From: Candidatus Zipacnadia bacterium
Lineage (GTDB): Bacteria; Armatimonadota; Zipacnadia; Zipacnadales; UBA5352
Direction: 5' to 3'
Length of the DNA stretch: 44,615 nt
Assembly (NCBI GenBank): GCA_029821635.1
Contig: JALGSW010000010.1
Location: forward strand, 1 to 44,615
Part shown: in pieces, positions 16,991 through 24,899 of the stretch
Layout: the number at the start of each line of letters is the position of its first letter
Position numbering within the stretch: position 1 is the first letter of the stretch
Made by a program: the position numbers and the translations under genes
Notes under the pieces: model-generated
What the model was told of the DNA's origin: nothing
The model's database searches: none
Seen by the model: only the letters and a program-made list of their open reading frames with translations

Positions 16991-17093
16991 GGCATCGGGG
17001 TCGTTCGTGGCGCAGGCTTCCCAGCCTGCGGTCGTTGTCGTGCGGAACGGCCGACGCATCCAAACGACAGGATGCGTCGCTCCAAACGACGAG
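16991..17093. repeat. Convergent gap filled by two palindromic repeats
   Basis: The gap between two convergent genes consists almost wholly of repeats. 17001-17040 is a GGCTTCCAGCC-family copy with stem GCAGGCT/AGCCTGC. 17050-17087 is a 38-base element with the stem CGACGCATCC/GGATGCGTCG, found again inverted and identical at 21728-21765. Two adjacent hairpins at a convergent junction could serve as a bidirectional terminator. Confidence 0.8.
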
Positions 17094-19037
17094 CTACCCC
17101 TCGGGCATGAACCTCGCGGGGATCACGTCTCCGTCCCAGGCCAGTTCCGGCTTCGGCTGCCAGTCCACGTCGAACCAGCCGCCGAACACGTTCGCCTCGG
17201 TGTCGCCTACGGTGTAGCGCGTGCTGTCGAAGACAATGAAGTCCGGCAACATGTCGTGCTTGTGGTTGACCGACAGCCGCCGCCCGTAGAACTCGCCTGA
17301 GTAGATCAGCACGTAGCGGTCCGGCTGCTCAGGGTTCGGGTAGCAGAGCACGAGCCCGAGCTGCGGGCCCTCGAGAACCTTCCCGGGCACTTCGTAGCGA
17401 TGGTCGCCGATCGTGATCGGCAGCCGGTCCGCGATGCGCGCGAGCACCGAGTTCGTCTCGGGCGTGCCGAAGAGCACCAGGTTCATCGCGCGCGCCTGCT
17501 CGGCCGTCAGCTCCTCGTCGGTGCACACGCGCGGCTGGCCGTCGGCGAAGCGGTCCCACTCGTCCACCCATGTCCCGACCTTCTCCGCGAGCGCAAGGTC
17601 CTGCGCGTCGCTGCCGGCCGTCCCCTGCACCACGATGAAGGGCGTGTTGAAGACATCCTCCGCCGGGCCGCACAGCCCGTTGCGCTTGAGCGGCGGCCAG
17701 TCCTGGGTGGGTGCCGCCTCGATCTCGATCGGCAGGAGGCCGTCCGCGGCGGTCACGCTGTGCTGCTCGCCATTGATCGTGATGCGGAACTGGTCGTGCA
17801 CGGGCTCGCCCGCCTGCAGCGGGCAGGTCGCGAGGTCGATGGTGAGCGCCGCCACGTTGTCGCAGGTGATGTCCAGGCGGCCGCCGTCATCGGCTACGGT
17901 CGCGTCCACGGTCGCGGGTGTGCCCCACGTCTTCATGCGGTCGATCGTCAGCCAGTGCGCGCGGTTGTAGCGCAGCGAGAAGCAGCGGAAGGTCACGCGC
18001 GATGGTCGCCGGTCCAGCGTGAAGTCCTTGCTCCAGCTCCACGCGTTCTCATAGCAGGGCGTGTCCCAGTAGATGTAGTGGCTCGCGCCGGGGAACTCGT
18101 AGTACTTCACGGGCATGCCGAGCCCCTGCAGCTTCTCGACCATCGAGCGCGATTCGATCACCGGGATGAGGCTGTCGAACTCCCCGTGCTGCACAAAGAA
18201 GTGCTGCCCGCGGGCGCTTTGCGCCATCTCCTCCGCGTTGTCCCACGCGACCAGGAAGCGCTTGAAGGGCGTCATCGCCTCCGGGTCCCAGCGCCACCAG
18301 CGGAACATGTCGGTCTGCCCGGAGATCGGGGTGGTGGCGGCGAAGAAGCCCGGCCTGCGCAGCGCCATGTTCCACGCACCCATGCCGCCCATCGACACGC
18401 CGGAGAGGCAGATGCGGTCGGCGTCGATGCTGAACTGAGCGCGCGTGTGCTCGATCGCTTCGTAGATGTCCACTTCGCCGACGCCCTGGAAGTCCGTGTT
18501 GCGCCGGCCGTAGGGGATCAGGAGGATGCAGCCGTTCTGCTCGGCGATGTCGCACACGTCGTCGCCCAGCACCCACGGGTCCGCCACCGTGATGCTCGGC
18601 ACGTAGCCGTGCAGGAACACGATCAGCGGCCACTCGCGGTCGGGCGTGTAGGCTTCGGGCAGGTGCACGTAGTAGGGCTGCACGGTGCCATCGTTCCGGG
18701 CGACGTACGCGAGTTCGCTGAGCGTACCTTTCGGCGGGGAGTACTTCTCGCCGCGGCGCGCCATCTCCAGCAGGCTCATCCCCGCCGCGATCTCGCTGGA
18801 CGCATCGCCGCCCATGTAGAAGCCCCCGCCCTCGAGCAGCCGCGCCTTCTTGAGCTTGAGCTTCGCGAGGGGAAGGTCGGTCGCCCATGCTTCGGCGTTG
18901 GTCGAGCGATCGGTCCCGGGGCCCTCGGCGAGCGCGATGGCGGCGGCGAGGTCGTCGGCCGTGGGCTGCTCCTGCGCGAGCGCGGGGACGAGAGTGCTGC
19001 CGATCAGAAGCGACGCGACGATGAGCGCGTACCTCAC
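17094..19037 (-). CDS. Secreted alpha/beta-hydrolase esterase (prolyl-oligopeptidase/PHB-depolymerase-like)
   Basis: 647 residues from a GTG at 19037; a GGAG lies nine bases upstream and the signal peptide (RYALIVASLLIGSTLVPALAQ) begins right there. The longer open frame to 19241 would read through a terminator hairpin and a repeat, so it is rejected. The hydrolase fold has VFLHGYVPS (oxyanion region, about 140-148), nucleophile Ser215 in CLSGVSMGGMGAWN, likely acid Asp288 in VQHGEFDSLIPV and His320 in FPGASHYIYW: a full catalytic triad. Residues beyond about 350 form an accessory domain of unknown role. Proteins of this type are ester-cleaving enzymes that often accompany glycosidases, for example on acylated polysaccharides; the substrate is not evident. 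Confidence 0.87.
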   Translation of the reverse strand: MRYALIVASLLIGSTLVPALAQEQPTADDLAAAIALAEGPGTDRSTNAEAWATDLPLAKLKLKKARLLEGGGFYMGGDASSEIAAGMSLLEMARRGEKYSPPKGTLSELAYVARNDGTVQPYYVHLPEAYTPDREWPLIVFLHGYVPSITVADPWVLGDDVCDIAEQNGCILLIPYGRRNTDFQGVGEVDIYEAIEHTRAQFSIDADRICLSGVSMGGMGAWNMALRRPGFFAATTPISGQTDMFRWWRWDPEAMTPFKRFLVAWDNAEEMAQSARGQHFFVQHGEFDSLIPVIESRSMVEKLQGLGMPVKYYEFPGASHYIYWDTPCYENAWSWSKDFTLDRRPSRVTFRCFSLRYNRAHWLTIDRMKTWGTPATVDATVADDGGRLDITCDNVAALTIDLATCPLQAGEPVHDQFRITINGEQHSVTAADGLLPIEIEAAPTQDWPPLKRNGLCGPAEDVFNTPFIVVQGTAGSDAQDLALAEKVGTWVDEWDRFADGQPRVCTDEELTAEQARAMNLVLFGTPETNSVLARIADRLPITIGDHRYEVPGKVLEGPQLGLVLCYPNPEQPDRYVLIYSGEFYGRRLSVNHKHDMLPDFIVFDSTRYTVGDTEANVFGGWFDVDWQPKPELAWDGDVIPARFMPEG

Positions 19038-19053
19038 GCGAATCAACTCCGCC

Positions 19054-19097
19054 GTTCGTTGTTCGTAGGACAGGCTTTCCAGCCTGTCAATCGTTCG
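19054..19097. repeat. GGCTTCCAGCC-family palindromic repeat
   Basis: Stem GACAGGCT and AGCCTGTC around a TTCC-type centre, flanked by TTCGT and TCGTTCG. It lies directly upstream of the esterase start. The stem differs from other copies by paired changes. Confidence 0.8.
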
Positions 19098-19161
19098 CCA
19101 CAAGGGAAGAGGCCACGCTGTCTCTTCCCCGCCATCGGCCCGCCCACCTGCAGAATCAGAA

Positions 19162-19201
19162 GACCCCGCCGGTCCAGACAGGGCTGTCTGGTGGCGGGGT
19201 C
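19162..19201 (-). terminator. Intrinsic terminator-like hairpin, minus strand
   Basis: On the minus strand GACCCCGCC, then CCAGACAG and CTGTCTGG, then GGCGGGGTC form a long nearly perfect hairpin, followed by TTCTGATTCT. It ends the small peptide transcription unit and stands before the esterase gene, so it could either insulate that gene or act as an attenuator. Confidence 0.72.
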
Positions 19202-19288
19202 CCGTTACTTGAAGACCGCAGGCCAAGCTGAGGAGACCCATCTGAGATTCTTTCGCCTCAGCAGGGCGCGGTCACCGACAGCGAATGT

Positions 19289-19360
19289 CTAGCTGCCGAC
19301 ACCACACCCTGTGCAACTGGTCTCCTTCACCTTCACCATGCAGTCTGTTCTATAGCCCAA
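19289..19360 (-). CDS. Candidate Cys-rich micropeptide (23-25 residues)
   Basis: Too short for ordinary gene calling. On the minus strand a perfect extended Shine-Dalgarno AGGAGGTGAT (AGGAGG at 19374-19369) is followed eight bases later by a TTG (19360); an ATG at 19366 is in the same frame but only two bases from AGGAGG. The peptide contains YRTDCMVKVKE and ends TSCTGCGVGS before a TAG at 19289. It has three Cys, and the CxxC pair close to the C terminus is reminiscent of RiPP cores or of half a ferredoxin motif. There is no hydrophobic segment and no Gly-Gly leader. A sigma70-like promoter lies about 220 bases upstream and a terminator about 90 bases downstream. Translation is inferred from the signals only. 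Alternatives are a leader peptide controlling the esterase, or chance. Confidence 0.5.
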   Translation of the reverse strand: MGYRTDCMVKVKETSCTGCGVGS

Positions 19361-19580
19361 CTGCATCACCTCCTATGTGATGTGCAACCGTAGGGTGCGG
19401 GGCGGTGTCGGCCCCGTTGTGACACCTTTGAATTCTGGTTCTACCTCAACTACTGACGCTGCCGATGCTACGGGAGTTCCATCGCTTCGCCGGGCCGCAC
19501 CATCCTCGCGGAGATGCCCGCGTCGGCGAGCCGAGAAGTGCACAGGGATGTTCAGCTTTGCCCCTGCTATCTCCAGCATC
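19361..19580 (-). other. Long 5' leader of the micropeptide unit, possibly structured RNA
   Basis: About 200 bases between the predicted transcription start (near 19574) and the micropeptide. Hairpins visible on the minus strand include GGGGC/GCCCC (19415-19411 with 19403-19399) and CATCAC/GTGATG, whose loop ATAGGAG holds the Shine-Dalgarno. An open frame through it shows no family resemblance and no ribosome site. I do not recognise any known riboswitch core. Confidence 0.4.
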
Positions 19581-19609
19581 ATTATACTATTCCGCAGCCT
19601 CGTTGTGAA
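19581..19609 (-). promoter_or_regulatory. Sigma70-like promoter for the micropeptide unit
   Basis: Minus strand: TTCACA (19609-19604), a 17-base spacer, then a perfect TATAAT (19586-19581). This is the best promoter-like sequence seen in the window. It points away from the FMN oxidoreductase and toward the micropeptide and esterase. Confidence 0.65.
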
Positions 19610-19679
19610 GGTATCCCGGCAACAAATTGCGGTCGAGTGGCACAAACGCGGCCGCTGGGTAACCCCATCCGCCCGCGCG

Positions 19680-21626
19680 TCAGATGTGCCATGCGGCCAG
19701 TGCGCCCTCATGCACCGCGGCCTGCGCATGGCGCGGCTTCTGGGCGTCGCCGATGACCACCATTGCGATCGGCAGGCTCTCCAGCTCGCCCGCGAGCGCG
19801 TCATTCGCGCGCCGTCCCAGCGCCAGCACGACCGTGCCCGGATCGTCGAAGCGCTTCTGGCCGCCGCTCTTGGTCTCGAGCGCCAGGCCCTCGGCGTCCA
19901 GCCCGAGCGCGCGGTGGCCGGTGAGGATCGTGACGCCCAACTCCTCGAGCCGCTCCAGCAAGAACTTGCGCGGCCCTGAGGGCAGCATCGGCGCGGGATC
20001 GTCGCCCGACTCGAGCAGCGTCACGCCGTGGCCCTGTTCGGCGAGCAGGTGCGCGACCTCCGCCCCCGCGCCTCGGTTGCTGACCACGAACACGGGGCTC
20101 GCGACCTGCGCCTCCCCCGCGAGGACCGTGTCGGCCGGCACGTAGCGTCCGCCCGCGCCGTAGGGCATCGACTCCGCGCCCAGCGGTTGCGAGCCGGTCG
20201 CGACGATCAGCACGTCCGGGTCGAACTGCAGCACAGCGTCCTCGGTCGCGTACGTCATGACCTGCAGCGTCACACCGAGGCGGTTGAGTTCGTCCTTCTG
20301 CCAGGCCGGCAGGTTCGCGAGCTCGCCCTTCCCCGGTGCCATCGCCGCGAGCCGGAAGGTGCCGCCGACGTCTTGCTGCCCCTCCCAGACGGTGACCTCG
20401 TGCCCGCGATGCGCCGCCACAATCGCCGCCTGCATCCCGCCCGGACCCGCGCCCACCACGAGAACGCGCCGGCGCTTTGGCTGCTCGAGTCCGGCCGGGT
20501 AGCCGGGCCAGTCCACCTCGCGCCCGGTCCACGGGTTGCACGTGCACTGGCAGTGCCCCTCCTCCGAGTAGGAGCGGTCGGAGCAGCCGAGGTTGCAGCC
20601 GATGCATCGGATGATCTCCTCGGCGCGGCCCTCGACGGCCTTCTTCGCCCAGTGCGCATCCGCCAGCAGCCCTCGTCCGAGTGCCACGAAGTCGCAGCGG
20701 CCGTCGCGGATCAGGCCATCGGCCATCTCCGGATCGACGAGGCGCCCGACGCCGATCACCGGCACATCCACCACCTCGCGAATGCCCTCCGCGTAGGGGA
20801 TCAGGTGGCCGTGCTCGATGTAGTAGGGCGCGGACGCGAAGCGCGCGGTCTCGCCGATCGCGGCCGATACGTGGATCGCCTGGTAGCCCGCACCGGCGAG
20901 GATCGGCGCGAAGCGTTGTGCCTCGGCGAGGTCCGTCCCGCCCTCGACGAACTCGTTGGCGGAGATGCGGCACCAGCAGGGGAAGTCCTCGCCGCAGCGC
21001 TCGACGATCGCCGCGCGCACCTCGCGGCCGAAGCGCGTCCGGCGCTGCGTGTCGCCGCCCCAGTCATCGTCGCGGCGGTTCAGCAGCGGTGAGAGGAATG
21101 AGCAGCCCAGGTAGCCGTGCGCCATGTGCACCTCGACGCCGTCGAAGCCCGCCTCCATAGCCCGCCGCGCGCCCTCGCCGAAAGCCTCGATCGCCTCGCG
21201 GATCTGCTCCTCGGTCATCTTCGCCGGTTGGTTGCCGCCGCCGACACTCACCGCCGAGGGCGATAGCGGCCGCTCGCCGATCACCTCCGCGCTGGCCTGG
21301 CGGCCGCCGTGCTGGAGCTGCAGCGCGATCCGCCCGCCCGCCTCGTGCACTGCGTCGGTAAGGCGGCGCAGTCCGGGGATCATCGCGTCATCGTAGATCG
21401 CCAGCATCAGCGCGCCGGTCAGCCCGAGCGGGTGCACCGCAGCGTGCTCGACGATCTGCAGGCCCACGCCGCCCTCCGCGCGCGCAACGTGGTAGGCGAT
21501 CAGTCGCTCGGTCACGTGGTGCTGCTCGTCGGCATAGTTCGTGCCCATCGGTGCCATCACGATGCGGTTAGGCAGGTCAAGTGTGCCGATCGAGGCAGGA
21601 GAGAAGAGCGCTTCGTAGGCAGCCAC
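19680..21626 (-). CDS. FMN/4Fe-4S NADH:flavin oxidoreductase, 2,4-dienoyl-CoA reductase (FadH) family
   Basis: 648 residues from a GTG with AAGGAG ten bases upstream. The N-terminal half is an old-yellow-enzyme barrel: LFSPASIGTLDLPNRIVMAPMGTN, QLQHGGRQ (about 103-110) and the active-site stretch VHMAHGYLGCSFLSPLLNRR with Tyr172. It continues into the Fe-S motif CIGCNLGC (Cys341, 344, 348) plus Cys361 in CQCTCNP; the fourth spacing is one residue longer than usual and two extra Cys are present (359, 363). The C-terminal half is an FAD/NAD(P) module starting VLVVGAGPGGMQAA (about 388). This three-cofactor layout is that of FadH and trimethylamine dehydrogenase relatives. The substrate cannot be told from sequence. 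It stands alone, divergent from the Gfo/Idh/MocA gene. Confidence 0.9.
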   Translation of the reverse strand: MAAYEALFSPASIGTLDLPNRIVMAPMGTNYADEQHHVTERLIAYHVARAEGGVGLQIVEHAAVHPLGLTGALMLAIYDDAMIPGLRRLTDAVHEAGGRIALQLQHGGRQASAEVIGERPLSPSAVSVGGGNQPAKMTEEQIREAIEAFGEGARRAMEAGFDGVEVHMAHGYLGCSFLSPLLNRRDDDWGGDTQRRTRFGREVRAAIVERCGEDFPCWCRISANEFVEGGTDLAEAQRFAPILAGAGYQAIHVSAAIGETARFASAPYYIEHGHLIPYAEGIREVVDVPVIGVGRLVDPEMADGLIRDGRCDFVALGRGLLADAHWAKKAVEGRAEEIIRCIGCNLGCSDRSYSEEGHCQCTCNPWTGREVDWPGYPAGLEQPKRRRVLVVGAGPGGMQAAIVAAHRGHEVTVWEGQQDVGGTFRLAAMAPGKGELANLPAWQKDELNRLGVTLQVMTYATEDAVLQFDPDVLIVATGSQPLGAESMPYGAGGRYVPADTVLAGEAQVASPVFVVSNRGAGAEVAHLLAEQGHGVTLLESGDDPAPMLPSGPRKFLLERLEELGVTILTGHRALGLDAEGLALETKSGGQKRFDDPGTVVLALGRRANDALAGELESLPIAMVVIGDAQKPRHAQAAVHEGALAAWHI

Positions 21627-21727
21627 CGGTCATCGACTCCTTGCTGAGGCCGGGCATCGAGCGTCCGCTGAGTCCTTCGCGCCGCGCCCATGAAGACCTG
21701 CCGCCCGGCCATCGTTCGCCGTTTGCC

Positions 21728-21765
21728 GTTTGGAGCGACGCATCCTGTCGTTTGGATGCGTCGGC
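21728..21765. repeat. 38-base palindromic repeat, inverted copy of 17050-17087
   Basis: Stem CGACGCATCC and GGATGCGTCG around TGTCGTTT, preceded by GTTTGGAG. It is identical over 38 bases to the reverse complement of 17050-17087. It lies in the 266-base gap between divergent genes; the rest of that gap shows only the ribosome site of the next gene (GGGAGG at 21881-21886). Confidence 0.88.
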
Positions 21766-21892
21766 AGTTGAGGTCGTTCGCACTCGCGATAACGACACGA
21801 CGCGTCAGTCGCTCGGAAGGTATCCCTACCCCCGCGAGGAAAGTCCACGGGGAGAATTGCGACGCAGCGGAACATGGCAGGGAGGGTCCGAA

Positions 21893-22975
21893 GTGGCGAA
21901 GATCAAGGCGGGAGTCATCGGCGCCGGCATCGGCAAGTATCACATCGAGGGCTACATGGAGCACAAGAACGCGGACGTGGTCGCGCTGTGTGACCTCAAC
22001 AAGGACGCACTGGCGGAGGTTGGGACGTGCTACGGGGTCGAGCACCTCTTCACCGACTACCAGGAGATGCTCGCGACGGACATCGACTGCGTGAGCGTGT
22101 GCGTGCCGAACAAGTTCCACGCGCCCATCGTGATCGACTGCCTCAAGGCCGGGAAGAACGTGCTCTGCGAGAAGCCCCTCGCGCGCAACGCGAAGGAGGG
22201 GCAGAAGATGGTGGACGCCGCCGAGGCGGCGGGCAAAACGCTCATGATCCAGTTCAACAACCGCTTCCGCCCCGAGGCGCAGGTGCTCAAGGGCCATGCG
22301 GACGCAGGCACCTTCGGCGACATCTACTTCGCCCGCTGCGGCTGGATCCGGCGCAACGGCATCCCCGGTTGGGGCGGCTGGTTCACGCAGAAGGACGTCG
22401 CGGGCGGCGGGCCGCTGATCGACCTCGCCGTGCACATGCTCGACCTCACCATGTGGCTGATGGGCAACCCGACGCCGGTCAGTTGCATGGCCTCGACCTA
22501 CTCGGTCTTCGGGCCGCAGATGCAGGGCCTCGGGCCCTGGGGCACGCCCAACCGCAAGGGCGGCTTCGACGTTGAGGACATGGCTGTCGGTATGCTCAAG
22601 TTCGAGGACGGCCAGACGATCATGCTCGAGGCCTCGTGGGCGGCGCGCATCAAACGCGAGTGGGTCTACTCGACGCTGATGGGCACCGAGGCGGGCGCGA
22701 CCCTCGAGCGCGTCTTCGAGATCGATGGCGTGGACGACAGCTCGATCGACACGCTGGAGCTCTACACCCAGGAGCAGGGCGAGGCGGTTGATCGCGTCGT
22801 CAAGCTCGAGCCCGACGAGGCGATGGGCCGGCACGCGGCGGTCATGCACTTCGTGGACTGTCTCATCAAGGGCGAGCAGCCGATCTCACCCGGAACCGAC
22901 GGGCTGCGGCTGATGAAGATCATCGACGCGATGTACAAGTCGGCCGATTCGGGCAAGGCCGTCAACATCAAGTAG
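21893..22975 (+). CDS. Gfo/Idh/MocA family NAD(P)-dependent oxidoreductase
   Basis: 360 residues from a GTG with GGGAGG seven bases upstream; the longer open frame reads back through the palindromic repeat and is rejected. The N-terminal Rossmann fold has AGVIGAGIGKYHIEGY and VVALCDLN. The family signature EKPLA occurs in NVLCEKPLARNAKEG with the catalytic-site Lys. The C-terminal alpha/beta domain includes GGGPLIDLAVHMLDLTMWLM, which carries the usual Asp and His pair. There is no signal peptide. Members oxidise or reduce sugars, inositols and related polyols, or act as retaining glycosidases through transient oxidation; the surrounding genes favour a sugar substrate. Confidence 0.92.
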   Translation: MAKIKAGVIGAGIGKYHIEGYMEHKNADVVALCDLNKDALAEVGTCYGVEHLFTDYQEMLATDIDCVSVCVPNKFHAPIVIDCLKAGKNVLCEKPLARNAKEGQKMVDAAEAAGKTLMIQFNNRFRPEAQVLKGHADAGTFGDIYFARCGWIRRNGIPGWGGWFTQKDVAGGGPLIDLAVHMLDLTMWLMGNPTPVSCMASTYSVFGPQMQGLGPWGTPNRKGGFDVEDMAVGMLKFEDGQTIMLEASWAARIKREWVYSTLMGTEAGATLERVFEIDGVDDSSIDTLELYTQEQGEAVDRVVKLEPDEAMGRHAAVMHFVDCLIKGEQPISPGTDGLRLMKIIDAMYKSADSGKAVNIK

Positions 22976-23052
22976 CGCGCCGCACCGGAGTACACCCGCG
23001 GGCGGGCCGAGCGTGATTGCGTTCGGCCTCGCCGCATTCTGGGAGGCGAAGG

Positions 23053-23547
23053 ATGCCCATCGACGCGATCAGACAGGCAACGGAGGCGGACCTTGACGAG
23101 TTGGTCTCGCTGCTGCGCGCGGGATTCGACAGCCAGGTGCGCGAACTCGGCCTCACTGCTGAGACCGCGCCGTGGCACGTGGCCTTCCGTGGAGCCGAAG
23201 ACACCGAGCGCGAGATGGGCTACCTGACCTTCTACATAATCGTCGCCGACGGCCGGCCCGCCGGCTGCATCGCCATTCAGAACGACGTCGAGCCGGAGTA
23301 TGGCGGTGATGGCTACATCGGCCGCGTGACGGTGCATCCCGACTACCGGCGTCGCGGCTACGCGCGCCTGCTGATGACCTTCGCGGAGAGCGCGCTGCAA
23401 GATCGCGGTGCCAGGCGCGTCCGGCTGCATGTCCTCACGGTGCTGGACGGTCTCGTGGAGTTCTACGCGAGGCAGGGCTACGTGGAGGTCTGCCACCATA
23501 CCTTCAAGGAGTACGACGTGCTGGCGATGGACAAGCCGCTTGTCTGA
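23053..23547 (+). CDS. GNAT family N-acetyltransferase
   Basis: 164 residues from the ATG at 23053 with GGGAGG six bases upstream. Domain order is that of GNAT: IRQATEADLDELVSLLRAGF (strand 1 and helix 1), YIIVADGRPAGCIAIQND (strands 3 and 4), then motif A, YIGRVTVHPDYRRRGYARLLM, with the acetyl-CoA pyrophosphate loop RRRGYA, and motif B, LVEFYARQGYVEV. It should transfer an acetyl group from acetyl-CoA to an amine; the acceptor is unknown. It follows the Gfo/Idh/MocA gene by 77 bases and precedes the next gene by 25. Confidence 0.9.
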   Translation: MPIDAIRQATEADLDELVSLLRAGFDSQVRELGLTAETAPWHVAFRGAEDTEREMGYLTFYIIVADGRPAGCIAIQNDVEPEYGGDGYIGRVTVHPDYRRRGYARLLMTFAESALQDRGARRVRLHVLTVLDGLVEFYARQGYVEVCHHTFKEYDVLAMDKPLV

Positions 23548-23572
23548 CTGCGCAGCTTCCGGGAGGTCCTTC

Positions 23573-24739
23573 ATGTTGAGTGAACTCGGGCGGTCGGACG
23601 TGCTGGCGATGTACGACGAGATGCTGGCCTGGCTGGCGGATCAGCAGGTCGGCGAGGAGAGCGGAGAGCAGCGCGGCGCGATCTACTTCCCGACCGAGGA
23701 CCGCTTCTGCAATCGCGACACGGCGTGTGCGGCGATGGTCTTCGTGCGGCAGGCCCGCAGGTCCGGTGATGCGACGTGGCTGCAGCGCGCCGAGCGCGCC
23801 CGCGACTACGTGCTGCGCGTGCAAAAGCCCAGCGGCGGCTTCCCGGAGTTGCGCCATCAGGATGAGAGCGACGGCGGCTCCACCGTCAACACCGGCATCA
23901 TCGCCGACAGCCTCATGAAAGCCTACGCGCTGGGCCTCGGCCGAGGCGAGCGAGACCTGGACGCCCTGGCGCGCATGGCGGAGTTCGAGCTGACCCTTGA
24001 GTGGCAGCCGGGCGCCTTCTACCACGACACGAACCATCTCGCGACCTTCGTGACGCCCGACGGCGTCCAGCGCTGGGGCGAGGAGGGTTCGCGGCTCGAT
24101 TGCCAGAACACCACCGCCCTCGCCGCGATGATGCTCCCCCGGATCAGCGATTTCCTCGCCGGGAGCGGGGCCGAACCGCGCTCCGAGTGGCGCGAGGCGG
24201 CCGCGCGCGCGGTCGACCGTCTTCTCTCGGGGCAGGACCCCGACGGGCAGTGGCCCTATCGGATGGGCGCGGCTTCGGATGACGCCGGTCACCACGCGAT
24301 GGCGATACTGCACCTCGCGCAGGTTGCCGAGCGCGCGCCGTACACGGGGGATGAGCGGATCCCCACCGCCCTTCTGCGCGGTGGCGAGTGGCTGCTGGAG
24401 TGTCCGCTGCTGGCGACCCGCAGCGGCACGAAGATCGACTGGGCCATCAGCCGTAGCGCGCTCACCTACTTCACCACGGAGTACTTCTTCATCGCGGCGG
24501 CGCTCGCGCGGCTGATGGACGTCGATCCGCAGAACGCGGACCGGTGGCGGCACGAGGCACTCGAACTGCTGCGCTACGTCCGCGGGGTGCTCTGGGACAA
24601 CCCGCAGGCTGAGACGGAGGGCCCGTTCCGCCTCACCGAAGCTGGCCTCACCTTCGGCTACGCGTGGTTCGGGCAGTCGATGGGGTGGGTGCTCTACCAC
24701 ATGGACGAGCTGATCGAGCAGTTCGGCTGGTGGGAATAG
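23573..24739 (+). CDS. Alpha/alpha-toroid-like protein of unknown function
   Basis: 388 residues from the ATG at 23573, supported by GGGAGG six bases upstream. Repeated helix-pair units can be seen with short QxPxG turns: YVLRVQKPSGGFPEL, LLSGQDPDGQWPYRM and others, with aromatic-rich helix starts. This is how six-hairpin or terpenoid-cyclase-like toroids look (lanthionine-cyclase, pectate-lyase or unsaturated-glucuronyl-hydrolase types). There is no signal peptide. I do not see a diagnostic catalytic motif, so I give no activity. A strong hairpin directly follows the stop. Confidence 0.72.
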   Translation: MLSELGRSDVLAMYDEMLAWLADQQVGEESGEQRGAIYFPTEDRFCNRDTACAAMVFVRQARRSGDATWLQRAERARDYVLRVQKPSGGFPELRHQDESDGGSTVNTGIIADSLMKAYALGLGRGERDLDALARMAEFELTLEWQPGAFYHDTNHLATFVTPDGVQRWGEEGSRLDCQNTTALAAMMLPRISDFLAGSGAEPRSEWREAAARAVDRLLSGQDPDGQWPYRMGAASDDAGHHAMAILHLAQVAERAPYTGDERIPTALLRGGEWLLECPLLATRSGTKIDWAISRSALTYFTTEYFFIAAALARLMDVDPQNADRWRHEALELLRYVRGVLWDNPQAETEGPFRLTEAGLTFGYAWFGQSMGWVLYHMDELIEQFGWWE

Positions 24740-24740
24740 G

Positions 24741-24773
24741 CAGCCGCGGCGACCATAGGGCCGCCGCGGGCTG
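24741..24773. terminator. Hairpin between convergent genes
   Basis: CAGCC-GCGGCG (24741-24751) pairs with CGCCGC and GGCTG (24762-24773) with one bulged G and a 10-base loop. It begins two bases after the stop of the toroid-like gene. There is no T-run, so a structural transcript end rather than a classical intrinsic terminator. The remaining gap to 24899 contains a short dyad GTCCA/TGGAC and nothing gene-like. Confidence 0.55.
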
Positions 24774-24899
24774 ACCCGCTGCGCGCCGGCTGGCGTCTAC
24801 TTCACGCGCCTCATGGTAGGCCATCCGGGCGCGCAGGGAAACAGCGGCGTCCAGTCAGATTGGACTGAATTGCGGTAATCGGGGAGCGATTGCGGCCGC

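Noticed and set aside
19038-19241. In-frame N-terminal extension of the esterase to 19241
   Set aside because: It would translate a terminator hairpin and a palindromic repeat and bury the signal peptide; the GTG at 19037 has a ribosome site.
19500-19580. Possible riboswitch (GTGCACAGGG looked like a c-di-GMP-I core)
   Set aside because: The remaining conserved bases and the tetraloop receptor arrangement of that class are absent, and the motif is on the opposite strand to the transcript.
19373-19804. 143-codon minus-strand frame running over the end of the FadH-like gene into the gap
   Set aside because: Its first part is an out-of-frame shadow of the FadH-like gene, the remainder has no ribosome site or family motif, and it is crossed by a strong promoter.
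21835-21850. GAGGAAAGTCC resembling the conserved core of RNase P RNA
   Set aside because: Only 43 bases remain before a well-supported GTG start, and neither the second conserved region nor the paired helices of RNase P RNA are present.
21581-21892. 104-codon N-terminal extension of the Gfo/Idh/MocA gene
   Set aside because: It reads back through the 38-bp repeat and into the divergent gene; the GTG at 21893 has GGGAGG and starts the conserved Rossmann motif.
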